NCBI RefSeq assembly: GCF_001422725.1
Contig: NZ_LMMA01000035.1
Coordinates: forward strand, 176,507 to 240,506
Source of the DNA: Flavobacterium sp. Leaf82
GTDB taxonomy: Bacteria > Bacteroidota > Bacteroidia > Flavobacteriales > Flavobacteriaceae
Reading direction: 5' to 3'
Length of the DNA stretch: 64,000 nucleotides
Part shown: positions 42,601 through 51,693 of the stretch, in pieces
Layout of the letters: every line of letters starts with the position of its first letter
How positions within the stretch are numbered: position 1 is the first letter of the stretch
Position numbers and translations under genes: made by a program
Notes under the pieces: model-generated
Told to the model about the DNA's origin: nothing
The model's database searches: none
What the model saw: only the letters and a program-made list of their open reading frames with translations

Positions 42601-44448
42601 ATGAAGAATAAAATTTTAATATTATTTCTTTTATCAACTTTAGTTTCATTCGCACAAAGGCAAATGGAAAACTTAGATCGTGGTATAATTGCCGTAAAAA
42701 ACAAAGGTCAGTTTTTTGTTGGTTGGAGAGTTTTAGGAACAGATTCTGATGAACTTGCTTTTAATTTATATAGAAAAAGCGGCACGAAAAAAGCAATTAA
42801 ATTAAATGAAAAACCTATTCTGGGCGCAACAAACTTTGTCGATACCAAAGCAAATAGTCAGGAAGAAAATACGTGGTTTGTAAAAACGGTTTTAAACGGA
42901 AAAGAAATTGATGCAAAAGGAAGTTTTACGATTCCTGCCCAAAGTCCAGATAAAAATTATTTATCGATTAAACTCCAACCAGTTGCAGGATATATTCCCA
43001 ATGATCTTTCGGTTGGTGATTTAGATGGAGACGGACGATATGATTTGGTTGTGCATATGACTGGAAAAAGTTTAGATAATTCTTTTAAGGGAGTTACTGA
43101 TCCGCCTATATTTCAGGCGTATACATTAGACGGAACTTTTTTGTGGCAAATAAATCTAGGGAAAAACATCCGCGAAGGCGCACATTACACCCAGTTTATG
43201 GTGTATGATTTAGATGGCGACGGAATTTCGGAATTTGTCTGTAAAACTGCCGATGGTACAACAGACAGTCAGAACAATGTTGTTGGCGATGCTTCGAAAG
43301 ACTGGCGGGATGTCGATCCCGATTCTGTTACTTACGGAAAAATTCTAAAAGGTCCTGAATATCTTTCTGTTTTTAACGGTAGAACCGGAAAGCTCATTAC
43401 AACAACAGCCTATATTCCGGAACGCGGCGATCTTGCAGGTTGGGGAGGAAGAGGCGGAAGCGGAGGAAATGACACCAAAGGAAACAGAATTGATCGTTTT
43501 ACGGCTTGTATTGCGTATTTAGACGGCGTTCATCCCAGCGTAGTAATGTGCAGAGGATATTACGGAAGAACGGTTTTAGCCGCGTGGGATTTTAAAAATA
43601 ATAAACTCAATTCGAGATGGGTTTTTGATAGTAAAGATGCTGAAAATCCATATTCCGGAATGGGAAATCACGGACTCACGGTCGCGGATGTTGATAACGA
43701 CGGAAAAGACGAAATCATTTACGGATCGATGTGCGTTGACGATAATGGGCAAGGATTATATACAACAGGTTTCAGGCACGGAGATGCCTTACACGTTTCA
43801 GATCTGGATCTTGATATTCCGGGTTTAGAAGTTTTTGGAATTCATGAAATCGAAAACGGAACTACTGGTCCGGGCGTAACTTTATTTTCAGCAGCAGACG
43901 GGAAAGTTTTATTTACCGCTTCGCTAAATGAAGATGTAGGTCGTGGTGTGGCTGATAATATTGATCCAACGCGAAAAGGTGCGCAATGCTGGTGGTCAGG
44001 ATCTCCGTATTTGCATGATATGAAAGGAAATGAAATTGGGAAAGCACCAACTTCTACAAATTTTTTGATTTATTGGGATGGTGATTCTTCAAGAGAATTG
44101 CTGAATTCTAATTATATTGATAAATATAATGTTGGCAGATTGTTTACCGCAACGGGAGCAGCATCTAATAATGGCACAAAATCTACACCGGCACTTTCTG
44201 CGGATATTCTGGGAGACTGGCGCGAAGAATTAATTTTGAGATCAGATGATAATACAGAGTTACGGATTTATTCAACCACAACTCCCACACAAATTAGGCA
44301 ATATACTTTGATGCACGATCCGCAATACAGACTGAGTATTGCATGGCAAAATGTAGGATACAACCAGCCGCCACATACCAGTTTTTATATGGGAGCAGAG
44401 ATGAAACCTGCGCCAAAACCTAATATTATTTTAGTAACTAAGAAATAA
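42601..44448 (+). CDS. PL11 rhamnogalacturonan lyase
   Basis: A secreted 615-aa PL11 enzyme of the YesW/YesX type, an eight-bladed propeller that cleaves the RG-I backbone by beta-elimination and leaves unsaturated GalA for GH105. Recognisable features are RQMENLDRGIIAVK after the leader, and repeated calcium-binding DLDGDGRYDLV, DLDGDGISEFV, DVDNDGKDEI and DLDLDIPGLEV loops. The core block GWGGRGGSGGNDTKGNRIDRF and the C-terminal MHDPQYRLSIAWQNVGYNQPPHTSFYMG segment are also clear. Length is normal. This enzyme directly supports RG-I as target of the cluster. Confidence 0.95.
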   Translation: MKNKILILFLLSTLVSFAQRQMENLDRGIIAVKNKGQFFVGWRVLGTDSDELAFNLYRKSGTKKAIKLNEKPILGATNFVDTKANSQEENTWFVKTVLNGKEIDAKGSFTIPAQSPDKNYLSIKLQPVAGYIPNDLSVGDLDGDGRYDLVVHMTGKSLDNSFKGVTDPPIFQAYTLDGTFLWQINLGKNIREGAHYTQFMVYDLDGDGISEFVCKTADGTTDSQNNVVGDASKDWRDVDPDSVTYGKILKGPEYLSVFNGRTGKLITTTAYIPERGDLAGWGGRGGSGGNDTKGNRIDRFTACIAYLDGVHPSVVMCRGYYGRTVLAAWDFKNNKLNSRWVFDSKDAENPYSGMGNHGLTVADVDNDGKDEIIYGSMCVDDNGQGLYTTGFRHGDALHVSDLDLDIPGLEVFGIHEIENGTTGPGVTLFSAADGKVLFTASLNEDVGRGVADNIDPTRKGAQCWWSGSPYLHDMKGNEIGKAPTSTNFLIYWDGDSSRELLNSNYIDKYNVGRLFTATGAASNNGTKSTPALSADILGDWREELILRSDDNTELRIYSTTTPTQIRQYTLMHDPQYRLSIAWQNVGYNQPPHTSFYMGAEMKPAPKPNIILVTKK

Positions 44449-44595
44449 GGATTAATGAAGTAATTGAATTACAAACAAAAAGTTTTGAATATTTAAACGA
44501 GACATTATCAGTCGATATTGCTTAGTTTTTCTGCTTTGTAAATGTGTTTTTTAACACTGTATTTTTTTACAAATTAAGTAAAGAAGAAGTTTAGA

Positions 44596-44616
44596 TATGT
44601 TAAAATTTAACATATA
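44596..44616. promoter_or_regulatory. Perfect 21-bp palindrome before the delta-60-repeat gene
   Basis: ATATGTTAAA and TTTAACATAT flank a single central A; the unit ends 18 bp before the ATG at 44635. It could be an operator or a short 5'-UTR hairpin that affects initiation. Being purely A/T apart from two G/C pairs, chance cannot be excluded. Confidence 0.45.
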
Positions 44617-44634
44617 TTTACAAAAATATTTAAT

Positions 44635-47600
44635 ATGAAAAAACTTTACTTTCTGATTCCCTTTTTCTTTATTTTTAGTATAAATGCTCAGAATTCTGCT
44701 GATAGGGATCCCACATTTAATGATCAATTTACGCTACCTGTTGGAAGTGCTTTTATTAATGATCCGGTAAGACAAACTGTCGTACAGCCTGATGGTAAAA
44801 TTTTGTTACTTGAGCAAAATACAGATACTGGTAGTCTTGAATTAAAGAGGTTAAAAAATAATATACTTGATAATACTTTGAATACCGGAATCGGTTTTGA
44901 CAAGACAATTGATGAAATTATACTTCAACCTGATGGTAAAATTATTGTCTTAGGTGATTTTACAACCTACAATAATGTTAGTGTCAATAAAATAGTACGT
45001 TTGAATTCTGACGGAAGTTTAGATAAAAGCTTTTCTGCCAGTACACAACCTATTATAAGTGGTTATTTTCAGAGCGAGATCGAATTACAGACAGATGGTA
45101 AAATTGTGTTTACAGGAACTATTAATTCTAAATTAGCTGTTATCAGATTAAATAGCAACGGAAGTTTGGATACTTCATTTTCAAGTGGAGCACTATTTGA
45201 AAGATCAATTGAAAAACTTGCTATTCAGCCTGACGGAAAAATTATAGTTTCAGGTGTTGCAACCGGAAGTGATGGATATCCTGAGGGTAAAATGCTTCGA
45301 TTAAATGTTAATGGAAGTTTAGATACTAATATAAGTCCTTTAATAAGAAAAACGAATGGTGTATATAAAATTGCTCCTCAAAAAGATGGTAAGATTATAA
45401 TTGCCGCAGGTTTTTTGGATGCTAATAATTATACTACAAATGAAATAATCAGACTAAATGCGGATTGTACCTTAGATACTGGATTTGCTACTAATAAGAT
45501 AGATTTTGGTTCTTCTAATGGAGTGCAAGATATAGTTACTGATTCTAGTGGTAAATTAATCGTTATAGGTTCTATCTACAGAATTAATAATGTTAACTGT
45601 GATGGTATTGCAAGACTAAATTCAGATGGATCGCTTGATACTACTTTTAAAAGTACGGGTGCTGATAATGTAGTTAGAAGTTTATCAATGCTTTCAGATG
45701 GAAGAATGGTAGTTGCAGGTGATTTTAGATCTTTTAATAAAGTAAGCCTGAATTATATTACCATCTTACGTAATGATGGTATAATAGATCCTAGTTTTAA
45801 CAATATTCGTGTTGGATTTGATACATCATCTGCTGTGGTATTTGCAGTTCTTCCAGATGATAAATTGATAGTATCAGCATATCCATATGTTAATGCTTTT
45901 AGATATTATAATGGCGTTAGAAACAAAGGTTTTATTCGATTAAATAGCGATGGAAGTCAGGATAATACACTAACTTTTGGAGGTGCAACGCAATTCTTTA
46001 TAAGTGAGACAGAGCGTCTATACTCAGTAGGATTGCAAAAAGATGCAAAGATGATAATTGGAGGTAATTTTACATCCTTATTTAATAGAAGTGCCAATAG
46101 AATAGCCAGATTAAATTATGATGGTAGCATTGACAATTCCTTTGTCACAGGAACCGGATTTGATAATGATGTAAGAAAGATACTTGTTCTGGAAGATAAC
46201 AAAGTACTTGTGGGTGGTTTTTTTAATACTTACAAAGGAGTTGCTAGCGGCGCTGTAGTTAGATTAAATTCTGATGGTTCAGTTGATGCTACATTTAATG
46301 CTAAATGGTTAAAAAGTTCAACTGGCGGTAGTATTTTGATACGAGATATTATACTGCTCTCTGACGGTAAAATCTTAATCTCAGTAGAAGGCTATGATAG
46401 TAATATAGTGCGATTAAATAGCGACGGATCAAAGGATAACTCCTTTAATCTGGATACTCAGATATCTCGTTACGGATATGATATATCAGCTCAAAAGGAT
46501 GGTAAAATACTTGTTGTGGGGTATAAAGGGAACTTTGGAGTAGTTTTAAGATTGCTTTCTGATGGTAGTGTGGATAACTCATTTAAATATGCATTAGATA
46601 ATAGCACTATGGTTTATTTTGCAGGAAAACAATTAGATGATAAACTTTTAATAACAGGATATCAGAACAAGAATACTAAAAGTAACTTTTTTGCCAGATT
46701 AAATTTGGATGGAAGTCTTGATGAAAGTTTTAACAGCTCGTTTAATATTTCTGAAATAAATTATAGCGGCGAGGTAGTAACACAATCAAACGGAAAACTG
46801 ATTTATTTTGGAACTTTTGAAAATTATATGGGCGTACCAGCGGGTGGATTTATACGTTTATTAGGTCAGGATTATAAATTTGTTCAGGGACAAAACAGGC
46901 TGGATTTAGATAATAATGGCTGTGATTTGAATGATGTACCATTCAAAAATTTAAAAATGAACATCCAGTCAGGAACAAGCACGAGTAGTTTAATTACCAA
47001 TACAACAGGAAATTATACAATGACGTTTCTTAAAGGAACTCATACTATAACACCTGTATTAGAAAATCCTTCTTATTTTAATATTAGTCCGGCGAGTTAT
47101 ACAGTAGATTTTCCTGCAGAGGCAAGTCCTCGTATATCTGACTTTTGTATCACTGCAAATGGAGTACATCCTGATCTTGAAATTAGCATTTTACCATTGA
47201 CTGTGGCGCGACCAGGTTTTGATGCGAAATATAAGATCGTATATTCAAATAAAGGAAACCAGCCACTTTCAGGAACAATATCATTAAATTTTGATGACAC
47301 TATTACTGACTTTATCGAAAGTTATCCTGCAGTTTCAAGCCAGTTGGTGAATAACTTAAAATGGAATTTTGCTAATTTAAACCCAACAGAAACAAAAGAA
47401 ATTACTTTTGTATTAAATGTAAATTCACCTATGGAAAATCCTCCTGTAAATGGTGGGGCAATCTTAAAATACCTGGCAGAAATCTCATCATCACAAACAG
47501 ATGAAACTCCGGCTAACAATAAATTTGTTTTTGATCAGGTTGTCGTTAATTCGTTTGATCCAAATGATAAAACATGTATCGAAGGTGATAAAATTTCGAA

Positions 47601-48225
47601 AACTAAAATAGGCGATTATGTGCATTACATTATTCGTTTTGAAAACACAGGAACATATGCAGCACAAAATATTACTGTAAAAGACGTAATAGACCTTACT
47701 AAATATGACATTAATAGCTTATATCCTTTAAGCGGAAGTCATTTGTTTTCTACAGAAATTACAGATAATAATAAAGTAGATTTTAAATTTGAGAATATCA
47801 ATCTTCCTTTTGACGATGCAAATAATGATGGTTATTTAGCTTTTAAAATCAAAACAAAATCAACTTTAGTCGAAGGAGATTCATTTGGAGGATCGGCAAA
47901 TATCTTTTTTGATTACAATAGCGCTATTACGACAAATGTTCCAACAACCACAATCGAACAAGCGCTTGGAGTTAAAGATTTTTCATTTGGTCAATATTTT
48001 GTTGTGTATCCAAATCCGGTAAGTGATGTTTTAAATATTACTACAAAAGAAGATATTCAATTGTCATCAATCCAGATTTACAATGTTCTTGGGCAATTAA
48101 TACGAGTAATTCCTAATGCCAAAAATGTAGAAAACATTGATGTTTCTGGTTTGAATTCAGGAAATTATTTTATAAAAATTATTTCTGATAAAGGAAATTC
48201 AAGCACGAAATTTATCAAAAAATAG
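44635..48225 (+). CDS. T9SS-exported delta-60-repeat (beta-propeller) surface protein
   Basis: A 1196-aa secreted protein. After a leader ending INAQ, residues about 50-760 hold around 14 delta-60 repeats of the form QPDGKIIVxG...RLNSDGSLDxSF. Residues about 760-840 form a small beta-domain, and 860-1110 DUF11-like/adhesion-type domains (FDPNDKTCIEG...YIIRFENTGTYAAQNITVKDVID). The last 80 residues are a type A T9SS sorting domain (VYPNPVSDVLNIT...SIQIYNVLGQ...GNYFIKI). It is therefore probably exported through the type IX system and surface attached or released. No enzymatic motif is seen; a link to pectin use is not evident. Confidence 0.9.
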   Translation: MKKLYFLIPFFFIFSINAQNSADRDPTFNDQFTLPVGSAFINDPVRQTVVQPDGKILLLEQNTDTGSLELKRLKNNILDNTLNTGIGFDKTIDEIILQPDGKIIVLGDFTTYNNVSVNKIVRLNSDGSLDKSFSASTQPIISGYFQSEIELQTDGKIVFTGTINSKLAVIRLNSNGSLDTSFSSGALFERSIEKLAIQPDGKIIVSGVATGSDGYPEGKMLRLNVNGSLDTNISPLIRKTNGVYKIAPQKDGKIIIAAGFLDANNYTTNEIIRLNADCTLDTGFATNKIDFGSSNGVQDIVTDSSGKLIVIGSIYRINNVNCDGIARLNSDGSLDTTFKSTGADNVVRSLSMLSDGRMVVAGDFRSFNKVSLNYITILRNDGIIDPSFNNIRVGFDTSSAVVFAVLPDDKLIVSAYPYVNAFRYYNGVRNKGFIRLNSDGSQDNTLTFGGATQFFISETERLYSVGLQKDAKMIIGGNFTSLFNRSANRIARLNYDGSIDNSFVTGTGFDNDVRKILVLEDNKVLVGGFFNTYKGVASGAVVRLNSDGSVDATFNAKWLKSSTGGSILIRDIILLSDGKILISVEGYDSNIVRLNSDGSKDNSFNLDTQISRYGYDISAQKDGKILVVGYKGNFGVVLRLLSDGSVDNSFKYALDNSTMVYFAGKQLDDKLLITGYQNKNTKSNFFARLNLDGSLDESFNSSFNISEINYSGEVVTQSNGKLIYFGTFENYMGVPAGGFIRLLGQDYKFVQGQNRLDLDNNGCDLNDVPFKNLKMNIQSGTSTSSLITNTTGNYTMTFLKGTHTITPVLENPSYFNISPASYTVDFPAEASPRISDFCITANGVHPDLEISILPLTVARPGFDAKYKIVYSNKGNQPLSGTISLNFDDTITDFIESYPAVSSQLVNNLKWNFANLNPTETKEITFVLNVNSPMENPPVNGGAILKYLAEISSSQTDETPANNKFVFDQVVVNSFDPNDKTCIEGDKISKTKIGDYVHYIIRFENTGTYAAQNITVKDVIDLTKYDINSLYPLSGSHLFSTEITDNNKVDFKFENINLPFDDANNDGYLAFKIKTKSTLVEGDSFGGSANIFFDYNSAITTNVPTTTIEQALGVKDFSFGQYFVVYPNPVSDVLNITTKEDIQLSSIQIYNVLGQLIRVIPNAKNVENIDVSGLNSGNYFIKIISDKGNSSTKFIKK

Positions 48226-48252
48226 AGATAAAACACATTTTAATATTTTAAT

Positions 48253-48286
48253 AAAAGCCTGAAAATTAAATTTTTCAGGCTTTTTA
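48253..48286 (+). terminator. Terminator of the delta-60-repeat gene
   Basis: Stem AAAAGCCTGAAAA/TTTTTCAGGCTTTTT with a 6-7 base loop and a T-rich tail. Confidence 0.9.
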
Positions 48287-48383
48287 TTTTATAGCAGGAT
48301 TTCTTTTTGATTGATGTTGCAGGAACAGATTTAAAATCAAATAGATCAGGTTATCATGAGTTTGCAAAACTCTTAAAAATATG

Positions 48384-48580
48384 CTGAAAGCCCTAAAAGC
48401 AACAGCATAGTGCGAAGCGCTATGAATTAAAAATGAATTAAAAAATGATTTCTATTTTAAGCCCTGAAAGGGCGAAAGCCTAATTGTAAACTGTGTATTT
48501 TCTTTTGCCCTTACAGGGCAATTTCAATTTTGATTTAATTCGTAGTGCGTTGCACTACGCTATTTCTAGGGCTCTTTCAG
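48384..48580. repeat. About 200-bp imperfect palindromic element (MITE/REP-like)
   Basis: The outer arms begin CTGAAAGCCCTAAAAGCAACAG and end with a complementary CTATTTCTAGGGCTCTTTCAG. Within each arm sits a small hairpin (CATAGTGCGAAGCGCTATG, 48405-48424; CGTAGTGCGTTGCACTACG, 48541-48559), and the centre has GCCCTGAAAGGGC and GCCCTTACAGGGC. The nested symmetry indicates a mobile or structural intergenic element without coding capacity. Confidence 0.8.
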
Positions 48581-48640
48581 AGCAAAAAAGATTTTGAACA
48601 CTTGTAATCTTTTCGATACCGTCAAATAATGTTGTAAAAC

Positions 48641-48667
48641 AAAAAAGAGACTCGAAAGTCTCTTTGT
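48641..48667 (-). terminator. Terminator of the XRE gene
   Basis: Stem AAAGAGACT/AGTCTCTTT around CGAA. On the minus strand the stem is followed by TTTTTTGTTTT. Confidence 0.85.
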
Positions 48668-48694
48668 GAATAATATATCTTATATAAATGAGAA

Positions 48695-49105
48695 TTATTT
48701 ATTAATTAATTTTTCAAGCCTTGCCATCATTTCATCTTTCTCTTTCAACATACGCTCGTACAATGCAATCTTTTCTTCATGAAGTTTTAATAGTTGGTCA
48801 ATTGGATGAAAAGTGCAATTATCATTTCTTTGATAACCATACAATACTGAACCATTATCAAAAGTATTTGCAATTACATTCACCGCGTGCTCTTCATCAA
48901 AATTCTTAAACGCTTCAACAGGAATTTTCAATGAATTTGAGATTTGATTAAGTATCTCTTCTTCAATTACATCTTTTTGCTCCAGCATAGAAATTTTCTT
49001 CTGATTCCAGTCATTTCCCAAATCAAAAGCCAATGCTTCTTGTTTAATGCCAAGCATTTCTCTAAAACGTTTTACGTTTCTTCCCTGATGTATTTTCTGT
49101 TCCAT
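48695..49105 (-). CDS. XRE-family helix-turn-helix regulator with C-terminal coiled coil
   Basis: A 136-aa Cro/C1-type regulator. The HTH occupies about residues 6-65 (NVKRFREMLGIKQEALAFDLGNDWNQKKISMLEQ), and a C-terminal charged helix (LLKLHEEKIALYERMLKEKDEMMARLEKL) is likely a dimerising coiled coil. I prefer ATG 49105 (MEQKIHQGRN) over 49117. A paralogue with the same two-part layout lies at 62346-62732. It is transcribed toward its own terminator, with no partner gene, so its target is unknown. It is not obviously tied to the rhamnose genes. Confidence 0.85.
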   Translation of the reverse strand: MEQKIHQGRNVKRFREMLGIKQEALAFDLGNDWNQKKISMLEQKDVIEEEILNQISNSLKIPVEAFKNFDEEHAVNVIANTFDNGSVLYGYQRNDNCTFHPIDQLLKLHEEKIALYERMLKEKDEMMARLEKLINK

Positions 49106-49199
49106 AATGAATATCAATTTTCTAAAGACTCAAAGATAAAGCCATTTCGATTATAAAATCTGAGATTCAAAGATAATTACAAAAAGACAGGTTTACAAT

Positions 49200-50240
49200 C
49201 TAAATCGAATTTCGATCAATAAAATTAAAAGGAACCTTAACCTGACCTTTCTCTTTATTCAAAATCATTCTTGCAACGGTTTCCCCCATTACATTAAAAT
49301 CTGTAGACATTACCGTTATTCCAAGCAATTCCTTTAGTGGCGTATCATTATAGGATATTACGCCAATATCTTTGCCCAGGACATATTCTTCGTCCCTGAT
49401 TTGCTTCATTAAATTCACAAGGTCAGATTCTTCGATCGTGATAAACAAATCTCCTTTTTTAAGGATCATATCGTCGTAAACTTCGCTCAGGATTTCAAAA
49501 TTAATTTCATGCTCGACACAAAACTTTTTAAATCCGTGTAAAATTCGGCGCGGATAAGGATAAACAGCCTTCTCAGGATATATCAAAATTAGTTTTTTGT
49601 ATTTGTTTATTTTCGAAAGTCCCTCTTTTAAGGCATTATAAATATCATTTTCAAAATCCTGATAAATCTTGATGATTTCGCCTTCCATTCCTAATTTAAT
49701 ATTGTCCATTAAAATTAGTTTTTCTTCCGGAATTCTTTGGATCGCCTTTGCAACTTCATCTGTAAAACTAAGGTGTTTTAGTTCATCGGTTTTAAAATGG
49801 GTTGTAATTACATAATAGTCATAAGCGCCTTCAAACTTGTCTAATAAGTTCAAAAACAAGGTTTCATCGCAATGATAAATATGTAAATCAGTATGTGCAT
49901 TTGCTCCAATTGTATCAATAAAAGAGTTGTACGTTTTCATTTTATACGCACTCAGTTTATTCAATACAAACAACACGTTTACTTTAGACTCTAGTTTTGT
50001 ACGGGTAATATAATATCCTTTTCCGCGGATAGACGATATTATTTTTCGCTCTTTTAGAATATTATAAGCCTTTTCGACTGTATCTCGTGACATATAAAAC
50101 TCTTCACTAAAACTGTTTATCGAGGGAATTTTTTGATTTATTTTTAAATTTCCGTTGGCAATATTATGCAAGATCGAGTCTACAATTTGTTTGTATTTAG
50201 GAACCCTTGAATCTTCATCTATTTTAATAAGTTTAATCAT
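49200..50240 (-). CDS. GntR-type regulator with LacI-like sugar-binding domain, probable rhamnose regulator
   Basis: A 346-aa regulator. Residues about 10-77 form a GntR winged helix (VPKYKQIVDSILHNIANG...MSRDTVEKAYNILKERKIISSIRGKGYYI). Residues about 86-346 form a periplasmic-binding-protein-like effector domain, as in AraR-type regulators (VNVLFVLNKL, DYYVITTHF, LILIYPEKAVYPY, IGVISYNDTPLKELLGITVMSTD). It is divergent from rhaT with a 384-bp gap between them containing the CAGGA operator. The inferred role is sensing rhamnose or a catabolite and controlling the operon plus distant CAGGA sites. An AraC or other factor encoded elsewhere is the main alternative. Confidence 0.85.
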   Translation of the reverse strand: MIKLIKIDEDSRVPKYKQIVDSILHNIANGNLKINQKIPSINSFSEEFYMSRDTVEKAYNILKERKIISSIRGKGYYITRTKLESKVNVLFVLNKLSAYKMKTYNSFIDTIGANAHTDLHIYHCDETLFLNLLDKFEGAYDYYVITTHFKTDELKHLSFTDEVAKAIQRIPEEKLILMDNIKLGMEGEIIKIYQDFENDIYNALKEGLSKINKYKKLILIYPEKAVYPYPRRILHGFKKFCVEHEINFEILSEVYDDMILKKGDLFITIEESDLVNLMKQIRDEEYVLGKDIGVISYNDTPLKELLGITVMSTDFNVMGETVARMILNKEKGQVKVPFNFIDRNSI

Positions 50241-50536
50241 TTTTATGGCTTATAAATTATGCTACAACCTTCTGCAAGATCATTTTAACTATAATTCGTA
50301 TCAAAAAAATCATTTCAAAACATATAAAATCTTCGGCTTGGTACTTTTCTCACAAAAGCTTTCAAATTAAATAAGGCTTATTTTATATTTTTTATTGATT
50401 TGTTTATTTCTGACAAATTGAGGATATAATAATTACGAAATCGATTGCTAAAATAGAAATTTTAAATCTATATTTCTAATATTACACGGCTGTTCTTTGC
50501 AATAATCCTTAGTTTTAACATAAATAACAAAAGCAT

Positions 50537-50582
50537 AAAGGATAGTACAGGACAGTTTTCTTTTTTACATTCTATTATTTTA
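50537..50582 (+). promoter_or_regulatory. CAGGA operator and weak -7-like box of the rha operon
   Basis: AAAGGATAGTACAGGACAGT (50537-50556) matches the susC operator at 16 of 20 positions. At the same 18-bp spacing lies TTATTTTA (50575-50582), one change from the TACTTTTA box of GH106. The rest of the 384-bp gap (50241-50624) holds only AT-rich sequence. Confidence 0.62.
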
Positions 50583-50624
50583 CAAAACCAAAATAACTAT
50601 CAATTAACCAAAACAAAATTATTA

Positions 50625-51674
50625 ATGGAATCATTATTAGGAATCATTTTTCATTCTATCGGAGGATTCTCTTCAGGTAGTTTTTATATGCCTTTTAAGA
50701 AAGTAAAAGATTGGGCTTGGGAAAGCTACTGGATCGTTGGAGGATTTTTCTCCTGGCTAATCGTTCCGCCAATTGCTGCTTATTTAACGATTCCAAATTT
50801 TGTTGAAATCATCGCAACTGCTTCACCTTCAATAAAAGCATTTACGTATTCAATGGGATTGATTTGGGGAGTTGGAGGATTAACATATGGTTTAGGCGTT
50901 CGTTATTTAGGAATGTCTTTAGGAAACTCAATCATTCTGGGATTCTGTTCTGCTTTTGGCGCTTTGGTTCCTTCGATCTATTATGATTTATACCCAACGG
51001 AAGGTAAAATTTCGTTTTCTGATATGCTTTCAAATCCGGGCGGACGTCTTGTTCTGGCAGGAGTTGCAGTTTGCCTTATTGGTATTGCCATTTCCGGAAA
51101 AGCAGGAATATTAAAAGAAAGAGATTTTGCCACAGGACACGAAGACAGAGACAAAGACTTTAGTTTAGTAAAAGGTCTGGTTATAGCGGTTATTTCCGGA
51201 ATTTTAAGTTCGTTTTTTAACTACGGAATCGAAGCCGGAAAACCTATGGCAGAAACCGCTGTAAATTATGGTTGTAATCCATTATTTCAAAACAATGTTA
51301 CTTATATCGTTTTGATGTGGGGAGGTTTAACTACCAATTTTATCTGGTGTATGTACCTTAATTTCAAAAATAAAACGTTCTCAGATTATACGAATAAAAA
51401 AACGCCAATTTCTAAAAATATACTTTTTTCAGGTATAGCCGGAACGATGTGGTTTTTACAATTCTTTTTTTACGGAATGGGAGAAAGTAAATTAGGAAAC
51501 GGTGCAAGTTCATGGATTTTACACATGGCAACCATTATCCTGACAGCAAATTTTTGGGGATTTTATTTGAAAGAATGGGCGGGAGTTTCTAAAAGAACCA
51601 TTAGAACTTTTGCATGGGGAATTGCATTAATCATGCTATCTATTGTTTTAGTAGGAATTGGAAATTCATTATAA
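50625..51674 (+). CDS. rhaT: L-rhamnose/proton symporter
   Basis: A 349-aa inner-membrane permease of the RhaT family with about ten hydrophobic spans. Family features include the N-terminal IIFHSIGGFSSGSFYMPFKKVKDWAWESYW, GLTYGLGVRYLGMSLGNSI and a C-terminal GASSWILHMATIILTANFWG. It imports L-rhamnose from the periplasm by proton symport. First gene of the rha operon, downstream of the CAGGA operator. The next gene starts 20 bp after its stop. Confidence 0.95.
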   Translation: MESLLGIIFHSIGGFSSGSFYMPFKKVKDWAWESYWIVGGFFSWLIVPPIAAYLTIPNFVEIIATASPSIKAFTYSMGLIWGVGGLTYGLGVRYLGMSLGNSIILGFCSAFGALVPSIYYDLYPTEGKISFSDMLSNPGGRLVLAGVAVCLIGIAISGKAGILKERDFATGHEDRDKDFSLVKGLVIAVISGILSSFFNYGIEAGKPMAETAVNYGCNPLFQNNVTYIVLMWGGLTTNFIWCMYLNFKNKTFSDYTNKKTPISKNILFSGIAGTMWFLQFFFYGMGESKLGNGASSWILHMATIILTANFWGFYLKEWAGVSKRTIRTFAWGIALIMLSIVLVGIGNSL

Positions 51675-51693
51675 ATCAAATAACATAACAACA

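Noticed and set aside
48384..48580. Insertion sequence with transposase
   Set aside because: The element has no ORF of useful length, so it can only be a non-autonomous or REP-like unit.
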